Source: Clonostachys chloroleuca
Lineage: Eukaryota > Ascomycota > Sordariomycetes > Hypocreales > Bionectriaceae
Assembly (NCBI GenBank): GCA_037952775.1
Contig: JBANAY010000003.1
Coordinates: 7,998,001-8,062,000 of the forward strand
DNA: 64,000 nucleotides
Reading direction: 5' to 3'
The notes under the pieces are model-generated. The model was not told where the DNA came from. It did not search any database and saw only the letters and a program-made list of their open reading frames with translations. Shown here piece by piece: positions 26,201 to 37,349 of this stretch. The position numbers and the translations under genes were made by a program. Within the stretch, counting starts at the first letter, position 1; each line of letters opens with the position of its first letter.

Positions 26201-28230
26201 TCCAGGGTTTCCAATCTCCAGCCGGGTGACAGTGTCTTCTATCTTTCGCTGGAGAAGAGTGCCTTCGCTACCCATAACAAACTCCCAGCAGCTCATGTGG
26301 CCAAGGTTCCTGCTGCACTGAGCAAGACCGACGCTGCAGGCTTACCGATGGCGTACTCAATTGCCATCCTTGCCCTTCTTCGCATCGGTCGTCTGCGAAA
26401 GGATGAAACTGTTCTCATACACGCTGCCGCAGGTGCAGTTGGTCAGGCATGTGTTGTCCTTGCCAAGCATCTGGGGGCTCGGATCTTCGCTACTGCCGGT
26501 ACTGAGTCGAAGCGGGAATTCCTACATGAGACATTTGGAATTCCTAAAGAACAAATTTTCTCTAGTCGTACCACTCAATTTCGCGATAGCATCATGTGCG
26601 CTACAAAAGACAAGGGCGTTGATGTCATTGTTAACTCTCTAAGTGGCGAGTTCATGCTTGAGACATGGGCACTGGCCGCCAGCTTTGGGCGATTTATCGA
26701 CATTGGAAAGAAAGATGCTTTCCAGAACAGCACTCTTCCAATGAGACCATTTGACAACAATGTCACATACAGTGGTGTCGACCTGCGTGAACTTTACAAG
26801 TATAGGCCAGAGGAGCTGAAGGAGGTGTTCGCGGATCTTGTGACTCTTCTCAATCGCAACATCATTAAGCCTATCGGCCCTGTGACACTCGTTCCCGCCT
26901 CTGACCTCCCAAGTGGTTTGCGAAAACTCAGATCTGGTGACCACATGGGTAAGATTGTTGTTACTCTAGGCAAGGATGAATCAGTCCTTGCGGAGAGCGC
27001 TCTGCAGCCTACATCAGTGCCATTAAAGTCTGATGCCACATACCTGATCACAGGAGGAACTCGTGGTATCGGTCTGTCGCTTGCATATTGGCTGATCGAA
27101 AATGGAGCCAAGAATATCATCGCATTGGGTCGAAGCGGTGGTTCTGGGCCTGAGGTTCAGAAGCTGTTGGAAAAGTACGACGGAACTGATGTTACTGTCA
27201 GAGCTTATGCTTGTGATGTTGGCTCTAAGTCCGACCTTCTCCAGGTTGTGGAATCGATTAAAGACCTTCCACCAGTCAAGGGTGTTATTCACGGTGCTCT
27301 TATCCTGAGCGTAAGTTCTTCTCATTATAAATCTCAATTGCAGGCAAAAACACTAACGCTAGAATAGGACAAATTGCTTGAAAATGCTACGTATGAAGAC
27401 TGGAAGATCGTCACAGGTCCACGTATCCAGGGTGCATGGAATCTCAACGATCTGCTGCCTGATCTTGACTTCTTTATCGGGCTGTCTTCATTCTTGGGAG
27501 ATACAGGTAACATCGGTCAGAGTATCTACGGAGGAACTGCTGTGAGTAAATTGACAAGAATAAAACTTTGAGAAAGTGAGGCTAATCCTGTATCAAGGCA
27601 TTCTATGAATCTTTTGCCCGATACCGCAATGCTCGTGGCCAGAATACCGTCTCCATCGCCCTTCCAGTAGTCCTTGATGTCGGTTATGTCGCCTCAAATG
27701 AGCTTACCGACAGGCTCAAGGCAACTCTTGGTGCAACATTGAGGATGTCCGACATCTTCGCCATGGTCAAGAGTGCCATCCAAGGCCAGGCCACATCGCC
27801 CATCTACACGAACGGCAAGGCAACTGCATTTAAGATGGCTCTGAACGGTCAGTCCATTGAAGATCTTCCATGGACGTACTTCCATCCTGTTCATATCAAG
27901 GCTCGTCTTGCTGCCGGTGCAGATGATCAGAATGCGGCAGGCGGCTCGGGTGTTGATCACTCCGCCTCGTGGACATCAGCTTCCGATCCGCTGGTTGGCC
28001 TGACTGAAGCTCTGATCACTAAGGTTTCCGCCATGACCATGATCGAGCGTAGCGAGATTGAGCCCGATGCCCCCCTGGCATCTCACGGCCTGGACTCTCT
28101 CGTTTCTGTCGAGTTGCGCAATTGGATTCGTAGGGAAACTTCCGTGGAGCTGGCACTCACAACTATTACTCAATCGGCCAGTCTCCACGCCTTGGCATCA
28201 CATGTACTCCTTCAGATTCCCAAGGCTTGA
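20281..28230 (+). CDS. Highly reducing polyketide synthase KS-AT-DH-MT-ER-KR-ACP, one-base frameshift at about 25200
   Basis: Iterative type I HR-PKS. Exons: 20281-20933, 21004-21274, 21335-21360, 21412-21507, 21558-21751, 21807-22191, 22250-27310, 27368-27541 and 27598-28230. They sum to 7493 nt, one short of 2498 codons. Domains: KS with Cys175 (EAACASS), EGHGTGT and SNFGHLEGASG histidines; AT with GHSSGE (Ser624); DH with DHGVAGTVIFP (His964) and Asp1146 in LDGFLQ; C-MT with LEIGAGTAG near 1410; ER with HAAAGAVGQA, about 1790-2115; KR with TGGTRGIG near 2140; ACP with GLDSL (Ser2454). The KR shows Tyr in GQSIYGGTA, but the expected Asn four residues on is Ala. No TE, reductase or condensation domain follows, so release needs a partner; the C-A protein upstream is the candidate. 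Near 25191-25210 the conserved MT-ER linker changes frame (VVLLEANRH, then LPFALLPGWW). The alternative reading is a 65-bp intron, 25168-25232, which also restores frame. Confidence 0.93.
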
Positions 28231-28728
28231 TTTAGTTACTATAGTTTAGATTCTCTCCTTTGTAGTTATTATTTATGTCTACGGCAATTCGGTCGCGGAC
28301 AGTCTAACCACGAGGGGTAGGATATCTAGTGTTGTCCTATGTATTTAGTTGTAGGGGTGCTTGTATTAAAAAGGAAATGCGGTTCAAGGAACAGTTTGTT
28401 GTCAAATGTCAACAGATTTTAGTGATCCATTCCTGTAGTTCATGATTCTTTCGCATCTGAAATAGAAAATGAAAAACCAGGCGATACCCTTTAATAATCA
28501 AGTCGAGTTCTGAAAGATTAAGTGATCGCTCGATGAGGTTCACCACATTGTAGAGCGTTACAAATGACTCGTAAATTATAAGTTCTATTTTCTGTAATGT
28601 CGACCTAAACCATCCTCATTGAGTGAGAGTACTCGCTCGGATATAGGGTAAGTGATAATGTACAAGATTTCAGAGTAATATCAACCATCCTTGACATTGC
28701 TACCAAACCATGCCTTAATCAGCAACTT
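28231..28728. other. Convergent 3' flanks
   Basis: The 498 bp between the PKS stop and the stop of the leftward lysozyme-like gene are AT-rich and have no open frame of note. They probably hold the two 3' untranslated regions. Confidence 0.6.
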
Positions 28729-29582
28729 TTAGTTACCAACCGTGCTCCTATCACAAGGAGAAGAATCGGCGATCCAGCCCATCAGGCGGTTGGCAATATC
28801 GCTGGAGTAGCAAGGGTTGGAGCGGCCATGGCCCAGGTTGCCAGACGATGGCATGACACCAGAGTTGTAGAGAAGAGCTCCCTTGTAGTATTTGCTGACA
28901 TCGCTAGCGCCGCTTCGTGCTACAGTTTGCTTAAGACCGTCGCTGGTGGTGAGGCCGACACCATCGGTGATCATTCCTTCAAATATAGGCACATTTAGTA
29001 GTGATTGGAGTAGGTTGTGAGAATGGAGAGATCGAAAAAGCTTACCCTTGATCTGAGCATCGGGGCAGGGGACCAGTTGAGGAATACCGGCATCGACGTC
29101 GTTGCAAGTATGGTCACCATTGAAGCATTGCAGGAGACCTGGGTTTCGGTATCCTTGAGTGGAGGAGTAGGAAGTCTTGACGCGTACGCACATAGCTGAT
29201 TCCTGGACAACGGCGGCGAGGATGAACCTGGCGTCGAGACCAGAGTCGGATGCAGCCTGCTTGATGGCAGCCTTGAGCACAGCATTCTCGGCATCGCTGT
29301 TGGGGGTAAGTCCTAGCCATTTGCAAGCACCAGCGGATTGGGGAATGTTAACATCCCAGCTGATGATATTAGATTAGTTTGAATCTCCAATAGGGTAAAG
29401 AGCGATGATTTATTGTACATGGTGTCAAAGCTAGCCCAGTCGGAGGTGTTAGGCCAGCCCTTTGCGACAGTGCCATCGCCCTTGTATGTCTTGTAAGAAA
29501 CAGCTCGGGGCTCGAGGGGAGTTGCCTGGGAGAGGGTAATGAGGCTGGCAGCAGCAAAAATGAAACGTGTGGTAGCGACCAT
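28729..29582 (-). CDS. Secreted lysozyme-like (SLT-fold) protein
   Basis: Predicted secreted protein of 241 aa from three exons: 29419-29582, 29046-29359 and 28729-28976. The ATG at 29580-29582 starts a signal peptide (MVATTRFIFAAASLITLSQA). The core DARFILAAVVQESAMCVRV followed by NPGLLQC resembles the catalytic-Glu region of lysozyme/transglycosylase-fold proteins found in fungal secretomes. The Glu in VVQES is the likely acid and the following Gly-Leu-Gln matches the second family motif. The first donor (GTACAA at 29413-29418) is weaker than the rest, so the residues around the first junction are uncertain. A TATA box (ATATATAT, 29661-29668) lies about 80 bp upstream. The substrate (bacterial murein or a fungal wall polymer) cannot be read from sequence. 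It abuts the PKS tail to tail and is probably outside the pathway. Confidence 0.65.
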
Positions 29583-31876
29583 GTTGAAGGATTGACTAGA
29601 TGACGAACAGTGGTTGTCGGTGTGGTTGATGAGCACCCTTGGAAGAAGCTGATGAACGTGATATATATGCCCGTCCGACAACCGTAATGCCGGTTGACTT
29701 ACCCCTTGAATCGAATCATCGAGTAGTCTCACCAGTTCGAAACGGGAAACATGCTCAGGACAACGGGTGACGGGGGGTAACAGGAAGGGACCAGGGACTT
29801 AAGACTGCAGCAGGACCCACGACAACATTAAACTCATCCGAACCAGCGATTTGATTGACTGGAGAACGATATATCTTCCCCAAACAGCCCATCGCCCCGC
29901 TGACATGACACAAGTGGGGAAAAAATTGAGCCCATGCCCTGGAATCCGATACCACGATCAATCGATTGAGTGAGCATTCAAGGTTGGGGAGATCAGTGTA
30001 CTACTGGGCGCGGATGGCGCCCCGTTGGGCCACTGGTGACTCGTGTCAGGGGGATCAATAAGGCTCCGACGGGATGAGAGGCACGGGCTGGCTCAAGGGC
30101 TGAAACATCGGCCGCGGAAGACATTGGCTGGTAAGGCCGCGCAAGCCCCGATTTATTGAAGACACCTGGAGTTCTTCAGCCCATGTCAAAGATTCGGGCT
30201 CGGCTCTTACGTGATAACAACCCAAACCCTCACTTTGTTCTTCATGATCCGAGACTCTTGCTTTATTTGGCCAAGGCTTTGACGGGCAGCTGCCCCTCAA
30301 GTGTTAATTCCCGCGTGGAGCATCCACCCCATCTTCATTAACTTCTGCAAACAACCACGACTGGAGTCACGTGCACTGCCTGTGTAGCTGGAATTAACCC
30401 AATCACAGCTAGTCTTGCGAAGATGATGTAAATACATGCAGCTGCGATTCACTGCGGACATTGCCACCAGTGACTAAGAAAACCCCCTTCTCCTGAAACT
30501 TGCTCACATGCCAGAAGTGGTAATAACAGCTCATCGGTCTCGTGAGTACTGGCACCTGGGACTTTCAGCTGTCTCTTGATTCCATTCTCTGAAGCTGGCA
30601 GTAAGGGGCAGAAATTAATCTGCGCTTTAAAGTAGTTTGTTTCTTCTTTATTCATCTCCTTCTTTGTCAATTTCCGTTTCTTTCTTCTCAATCTAATGGA
30701 AACAGAGGCCGAAGTGGGCATCACTAGAGGAACAATCCTTGCAGCAATCCTTGCCGGAAGGAATGGAAATCAATATACGTTGCATCGGCGGGTTTTATTT
30801 CCAATGGGACTGAGATCCTCCTAAATGGCCCCGGAATCAACGGCCGGGCCCGAATATTCCGGTCGGTGTGTACTTTTGCTTTGAGCATCAGGTAGGATTT
30901 GATGGCTAGGTAATCCATACATTCAAGGTTGCTAAGTATAAGCGGCGAGGCCAACTTCATCGCTCTGGGCTCCCATCCCCTACCCACCTCCTAAGGAATT
31001 ACACGTGCGAGATTCTTTGAGACATCGCGCCACGACTCTCTTACATCACTTTCGACCCTCTTATTTGTACGAGATACTAGTGCTCTGCGTAAAATTAGTC
31101 TTCTGTAACGGGGCTCGAAGATTCGTCCCAATCATCCACGCGTCTTGTGTAGGGAAACTTGCCAATGCCGAGTCGCAAGGATGTAGCTATGGTTGTGTCG
31201 GCCACGTCTTTTGGCATACGACGTAGGAATCTAGAGATGAAGATTAAACCAATAAATACTGTGTAGACTTTCAGATTAAAACTACTCAAACTGATCTTAG
31301 GTGTCCCTACATTCTCCCGTTAAATCAGAGCTACGAGCAACTACTCAGTAGTTGCGAGCTAGATAAACAATTTACAAGTAAAACAGGATTAATTTTGGCC
31401 AGGATGTGAGTCATTAAAATTAGGCAAGAAAATGGGTAAATTCTGGCGAGGAAAGTCTCAGAAGCCTCTTGTTTAATTTCAAGCATAGCAACAAAAACAA
31501 CAACCCCGTCCAGTAGTGTGCCTACGTCGGCCCAAGACAGCGATTACATTTGTATAAAAGATCTCCTCGAAGCAGTAAGTATTCTTCAAAGGCTATAAGG
31601 TTAGGCACAGATCACTCCTGTCCGTTGATAATCAATCCGGAGAATTCCAACTTATTTGCCCCAAGCCTTTCATGTTCTCAAGCAATGGGTACTGCACTTC
31701 ACTCTTGAATTTTCCATTACACTGTACGCTTCTTTTAGGAATGAACATGCATGCCATGCGTGAAAAATTGCGTAGCGCAGCTTCGTAACTGTGTACAATC
31801 CTACAAAATCTTGTCTAACTGTATTTTCTATCTAACTATATTTTCTGTTTTCGTGTTAATATCTGAGACAAGTCCT
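29583..31876. other. Intergenic between lysozyme-like gene and second glycosyltransferase
   Basis: About 2.3 kb. The left end is the lysozyme-like promoter; the right end is the 3' flank of the glycosyltransferase. Short frames occur on both strands (for example around 30450-30990) with no recognisable motif. Confidence 0.45.
29661..29668 (-). promoter_or_regulatory. TATA box of lysozyme-like gene
   Basis: ATATATAT about 80 bp upstream of the start codon at 29582, well placed for a fungal core promoter. Confidence 0.5.
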
Positions 31877-33638
31877 TTACCATTTCTGGAAGATTACTGA
31901 GGAAATTGAATCTCTTCCTCTCAATAATACGCGAGGAAGAAGCCCCATAAATTCCCGCATTCCCGTTCCCTTGATGAAACGATAAATGCCATAGGCGCTT
32001 GCCAAAGGAAGTCCTATGAAGGTGCCAAAAGTGAACAAGTACAGATCCCAATTGGTTTTCTTGAACCACGAGAGCCGCACATCAGCAGTCTCTAAATGCA
32101 TTGGTCGGCTTGCCAGCCCCCTTTTGTTGCCTCGCCGGAGTTCATCATCGTATAAGACTTCTTCGACTAGATCGGCGGCCAAGTGCTTGCGTCTTGCAGC
32201 GACACGAGCTATCCGTCGTAGGCGGAGAACATTCCGAGCAAAAGTGTCACCCTCGTCTTCTGCTATAAGGGCGATTTTCGAGGTAACCTCTTCCTGCGTG
32301 AAGTCAAATTTGTCGAGACGTAGGCCGATTCCAGCTTCTTCAAGTCGAACCGCGTTGCATAGTTGATCAAACATGAATGGAATCATCAGAGCTGGCTTGC
32401 CATGATAAGCAACTTCATTGGCGGAGGATCCGCCAGCGTGTGTGACGAAAATACCAGTGTTCTTGTGATCCAGTACCGCTCTTTGCGGCGAGTATGTAGG
32501 GAAGAACACAGAGCTCGCCTTGTTATCAAGCAGGTCACCTAGGCTGAACAGCTCTCCGTCGACTTCCAGTTGCTGTTCACGATACAAATTTTCCCTTGTC
32601 AGTGCGGGCAGGGACCAAATAACGCCATCGATATGACCTAGGCTAAGGGCTTGTACCAGACCACCGAACAGTTTGTCAAATATATCTTGTGTGAGGTTAA
32701 TATGAGTCCCTAGCGCAACATAGGCCGTGCGGTCATGAGAGTCGAGGAAGAAACCGTGTGGCTGATCCAAGGTAAGAAATTCATCCGCAAGGATGGGTCC
32801 AACGGGAGACATAAGAGGTGGGAGGTCTTTGGGAGTTTCAAGGCCAAAGAAAGAGTTGACAAGGACGAGGCAAACAGGCCGTGAGCTAGCAGTGAGCTGT
32901 ATAGGGCTGGGATAACGAACGCCTGCTTTCTTCCGAAGAGCGGTCAACCACCGAAGCCAGACCAGGAAACTTGGTATCGCGCACACCATGACTAATTCAT
33001 TTTTCAACCGAGACATTAGTGAAGCATGCTCCGATGTTGTCGAGATGACAGCCTGAAAGCCTGGTTGGCCGGGGATGTATGAAGCAGGTGCTAGCAAAAA
33101 AGGCATTTGCGGCCACATGATAGCAATTGGGATGCCAAGCTCGGTCATCATGTCTTTTGCAGCCAATTCGGCGAAGAAGTCTGCAATTATAAAGGATGGT
33201 CGTGTTTCTGGATTGACGCAGACTTTTCTCAGGCCTTTATAAGTTACAGGGAAGACGGAATCCAAGAGATATTTTGACTCCCACATCTCGCTTCCCAACC
33301 CTTTCTTGGCATCATGCCTCAGCATCCTATTCCAGTGTTCCCTGTACTGTTCCTCTGTAGGACCAGGCCCTAGAGAATGCACTCTTCGGATGAACGGGTA
33401 GTTATTTACCCAATTTTCCTGGCCGTCGAGGGTTGCGAAATCGACAGTATGGCCACGTTTGGCCCATACCTGGCAGACATCTAAAACAGGAGCTGAAATT
33501 ATGAACCAAAAGACGTCAATATCTGGTTCTAGGGTAAAGAAAACTGATAAGTCGGATATTGGAATCCCTACCTGCGTGAGTGAAGCCTCCTGTAGTGACC
33601 AATGCCAATATTAGTCGCTGTTCGCTTTCGTTCTGCAT
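31877..33638 (-). CDS. UDP-glycosyltransferase (GT1) with C-terminal membrane anchor
   Basis: Two exons, 33572-33638 and 31877-33492, joined by a 79-bp GT-AG intron (total 1683 nt, 560 aa). The short first exon supplies the start MQNESEQRLILALVTTGGFTHA; the frame then reads APVLDVCQVWAKRGHTVDFA, the acceptor-side GT1 fold. The sugar-nucleotide motif is GIFVTHAGGSSANEVAYHG followed by LMIPFMFDQLCNA, with the canonical His-Ala-Gly-Gly, Glu and Asp-Gln. Near the C-terminus a hydrophobic stretch (LYLFTFGTFIGLPLASAYGIY) forms one membrane span with a basic tail, as in ER-anchored UGTs and unlike the soluble one at 3835-5493. A TATATA element lies about 80 bp upstream. It lies 3.6 kb beyond the PKS, so cluster membership is possible but not shown. 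Confidence 0.9.
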
Positions 33639-33716
33639 AGTGCTCGCCTGAATTGTTTGTTGGTCGGTACTCTTTGAGATGAAAAGTTCGCAATATGAAT
33701 GCCCTCGATCCAGACA

Positions 33717-33725
33717 CATATATAC
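33717..33725 (-). promoter_or_regulatory. TATA box of second glycosyltransferase
   Basis: CATATATAC about 80 bp upstream of the ATG at 33638. Confidence 0.45.
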
Positions 33726-34748
33726 CTGCGCGGCACAGTATGATCCACAAATCCGGCCTTCAAATCAAATGGGTCAATGTTGCGGATCGTATGATTCGAT
33801 GGACACACCCGGAATTGGAGTGGGTTTCCTCCGTAGGTTTCTTCCGGCTAAGCAGATTTATCAAACAGAGCAAGACGTGACTTGGGCATTTCCCACCTTT
33901 GCTTTCTGAGTATTAAAACTAGAGAGCAAAAGTAGCAGACATGCTGTAGCGGGAAGAGCCTTGGAGCGGCTGTTGTCTCAAATTCTCTTGCGTCATAGTT
34001 CTGTCATCGGGCCTCTATCACGGTGTGCTGTGCTATCTGGCAAATCTGGGCCACTTTAGACCTTCAAGCTTTTCGATCTAGTTTTCAACGCCGATCTGTA
34101 TTGCCCATATCTTTGTATATGTTGGCACAGATGATGCAGTGAGGAGAAAAGAAGAAGAGAAAGATAGAAGAAAAATGGCCACCTGAGCTTTCAAGACATT
34201 TGATGTGTTAAACGTGTACAAGACTGTTAATCACGCAAGATCTTTAATCTAGATCCAGTGTCGAGAAATGGCTCTAAATCATGGTGACGGCATTTCATAC
34301 ACCTGCTTGAAAAAATGTAGCTGATGCGTACCACGTCACACTCTCGCTCTTTTGTGACAAGCTGCAAGCAAAAAGGCGGCCTAGAGTAGATCGGTCATCT
34401 CGGATCAGCACTTATTTCAATTTTTATCTGGAACGGTTACTAATTCATTCCTATACTCGGAATACAAGTCTACAGAAACTATTTGGCCATTGTCTGTTCT
34501 TATGAGAATGGCATGTTGCACAAAAATTGCGAACTTGTAGTCATTCATTAATCAAGTGCGAGTGAATATGCGCAATCACATGGCATACCCCAACTATATA
34601 ATCCTCACGGGCCAAGTTCTGGTTGGAAATGAAATCCACTTCTTCTCCATCAACCTGGATCATAAATCCCAGCCTAGGTTACCACCAATAACCAATACTT
34701 GAACGACCTGCTCCTAATCTGAGATTACTATAAAAATAAACATTCAAG

Positions 34749-35025
34749 ATGTCACTCAAGAAGAGCTCCAATCCCCCGGAAAGGCCCTCGACGCCTTACC
34801 CACCTTACGATCCCAAACCGAAGCTTAGGGGATATTCTGGTATTATTTTCTAGTAACACATCTAGAGATCAATCAAGGTAGTCCTGATCCTAGCATAAAG
34901 ATTTCATGGTTTAACCCTTCATAGTTTGAATCTACGAGGGCTACATTGAAGAGAATGCCCAAAAGACATTCAGTCTCGAAACCAAAGCGTGGAACGTGTC
35001 ATATTTGCCGGACGACATAGTTTGA
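34749..35025 (+). other. Possible small two-exon gene, frame unresolved
   Basis: An ATG at 34749 opens a 30-codon, proline- and lysine-rich frame (MSLKKSSNPPERPSTPYPPY...) that runs to a GTATTA donor at 34840. After an AG at 34923-34924 a second coding-looking stretch reads IYEGYIEENAQKTF and on to LPDDIV before a TGA at 35023. The straightforward join puts a TGA directly before that second stretch, so the two parts connect in frame only with another acceptor or one extra base. The composition looks protein-like, but I recognise no family. It may be a real small gene, a remnant, or chance. Confidence 0.25.
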
Positions 35026-35728
35026 AGGTTCATTCTTTGATGTATCTGGCCTTAGGCCCTTAGCTTGACGTTTTTATTTGCCTAGGGATCAATAAACTGA
35101 ATTGAAAGCTGTTCTATGACGTAGGCAATTCTTGGTGTCGATATGGCATGCAGACGCGTATATGCTTTGAGAGTGACTTTCAGCTGACTACAAAATAATC
35201 GCTAACATCCCTAAGACTCCCGAATTTCGTTCACAGCAGGTAAATTCATCTCTATAATTGCGATATCCGTCGAGTAGGTGACAGCAGAGGCTCACAGATG
35301 AGATACGTGAAACATAAGTTACCACAAAAAAGAACGATTTCATATTGAACGAAATACACCCTTGCAAATCGTAGTGATTACGTCTAAGGAGAAAAAAAAT
35401 CTTTCTGATTAAATGGAATTTTAATTGATGGCGGAGGTTATTTCCTTCCTGAATCACTGATAGATGTTATTTAGTTAGATACGAAGATCGCCCTTTGCTT
35501 ATCTCTATTTCACACATCAGTCACTCATTTTCCGAGCGTCCAATAGATTATGATGTCTCTCGTTCAATAAACCCAATAGTTTCAGAGGGATCAACATATC
35601 AGTAACCCAAACTCCCTAATTCGCGAGCAGCCTGCGGCCAAAATCCACGATCCACCGATCAAGACAGCGGCGTAGTTCATACTTGACACTGCGTCAAAGT
35701 TGCAAATCACAGTGGTCGAAAAAGAGAG

Positions 35729-35944
35729 CTACATGAGGCAGGGACATATCTCTTCCTCGAGCCAACTACGCTGCACAATGTGATAACCCAGACCAAAACA
35801 ATTCCCGCACGAGCCACCCTCATTCCATCCCCTCGCATTACAGTCCGCGCATGAAGGATAAGAGAGGTCATACTTCCAGACTTGATATGTGCCGTTGCCC
35901 TGGCAGGTCGGGCAGTTCGGATCAGCCCAAGTGACGCGTGTCAT
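35729..35944 (-). CDS. Small CxxC zinc-finger-like protein
   Basis: Complete 71-aa frame with eight cysteines: CPTC (11-14), CADC (32-35), CGNC (46-49) and CPC (67-69). The first and third pairs are followed by G-x-G, as in the CxxCxGxG repeats of the DnaJ cysteine-rich domain, so a zinc-binding fold of that type is likely. There is no J domain, signal peptide or membrane segment. The product could be a stand-alone zinc ribbon acting with a chaperone, or a small orphan. No neighbour suggests a function. The regular cysteine spacing is the main reason for calling it a gene. Confidence 0.6.
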   Translation of the reverse strand: MTRVTWADPNCPTCQGNGTYQVWKYDLSYPSCADCNARGWNEGGSCGNCFGLGYHIVQRSWLEEEICPCLM

Positions 35945-37349
35945 GGTTTCTAATAATTGACTTCACAGCCGAAATGAAACGAAATACTTGGAGAATAAGA
36001 ATCGGCTAATTGGCTTTGATTTTTGCGAAGATTATGCTCTCTGCAGTAGCTGTCGTCGCGCCGACTTCGAGATTTCGGGATTGCTTGCAAAGGGAGATCG
36101 GCACATAGAGTCGCTTGGCCTTAAATAATGGGAGAATAGTATGTGATTAAGAAACATATATGAAGAACTTTGAAACTGTTTGAGATTCCTAAACATCACA
36201 CATACTAGCGTCTGTGATAGTCAACTACGACCTATTGGGTTTGTAAATCAATAACGATGGTACGAACGGGTAACACCTATACCGAGTACTCTCTTAAGTG
36301 GTTTTCTCATTGTTGTTATAATTCACAGCGATGTTTAGGCTACGAGGCCAAACTGTGATAATCAGTGAATCAAGTCATAGGATTTGACCTTTGTGAGGAC
36401 CGCAAAGATTTGAACATAACGTGAACTTTCTGCCCTCCAGTTACATTCATGGAATCGTTTGAGATATGATTGATAAAATTTACATGTGCTTTTCTCTTTC
36501 CGATATGTTTCATTGAAAGCTTCTAAAACAAGACACATCCCTCTGTGTGGGAGAGCAGCACTGGCGCCAATAAACAGAGGTTTGATCCATTTTAATACAT
36601 CGCCTAGATCCTCTTCATTCTTTCGCCCTTTAAGTCTCCTTCATTTGACTCAGTGAACCTAGCCTCGGATGAGCCAAATCAGGATATCTCGCCGATACAA
36701 CAACACTTTGCCTCTCTTCCGTCGTCGAACCTGTCCAACATATACTGAGAGCACCCCTCTTGGCGCAGCCACAATAAGCGATACCATCATCTCCTCCATG
36801 TGGGTTTTATAGAATACGTAACCCCCTAGTCCACATGTAGAGCTTGCAACCGCGTCCCTTTGACAAGGGGCGCTCGAGTTCAAGCCATGTAGTTGAGGCG
36901 TGGCGCTACGTTGATGGTTCTGTCCAAAGTCAGGCTGCGGGCATTGCTATCCACCCAATAATAATCCCTGTTCCGCCTTTTTACGGCATATATCATAAAC
37001 ACAAAGTTCTATGAGCCAGGTAGTTTCTTCTAGTGCGGTGAAATAATAGCTGGAGTTCCGCCAACGAGACTATCCCTGGTGTGATGACGGTGGATGTCCG
37101 TTTTCGGCAACTCCGCATTTGTAGGAAGATACGAAAAAGGTTGGCTCATCCCCTCCCCAATGGAACTCAGTCTCCCGTCATTATTAATAATATCTGACCA
37201 CTGAGATCAAGGCTTCGTTTGAGGAATGCCGTATTCCGGTTTTCAAGCCAGGAAATATTAAATATGCTGAGCCGCCGCCTTTGAGGGCTCTTGGTCTCAT
37301 ATCTCTTTCGTCGCATCGCCTCACGCCGCCTCGTCTTCAGCTAACAATC
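35945..37349. other. Intergenic, divergent flanks
   Basis: About 1.4 kb between the leftward zinc-finger-like gene and the rightward hypothetical gene. It must hold both promoters. No other gene is supported. Confidence 0.5.

Larger units (their letters stand above)
33639..35728. other. Intergenic, with one possible small gene
   Basis: About 2.1 kb. A TATA-like CATATATAC at 33717-33725 belongs to the leftward glycosyltransferase. A doubtful small two-exon frame at 34749-35025 is listed separately. Nothing else is recognisable. Confidence 0.45.

Noticed and set aside
36350..36440. tRNA B-box-like GATTTGAAC on the complementary strand
   Set aside because: No matching A box or foldable acceptor stem nearby.
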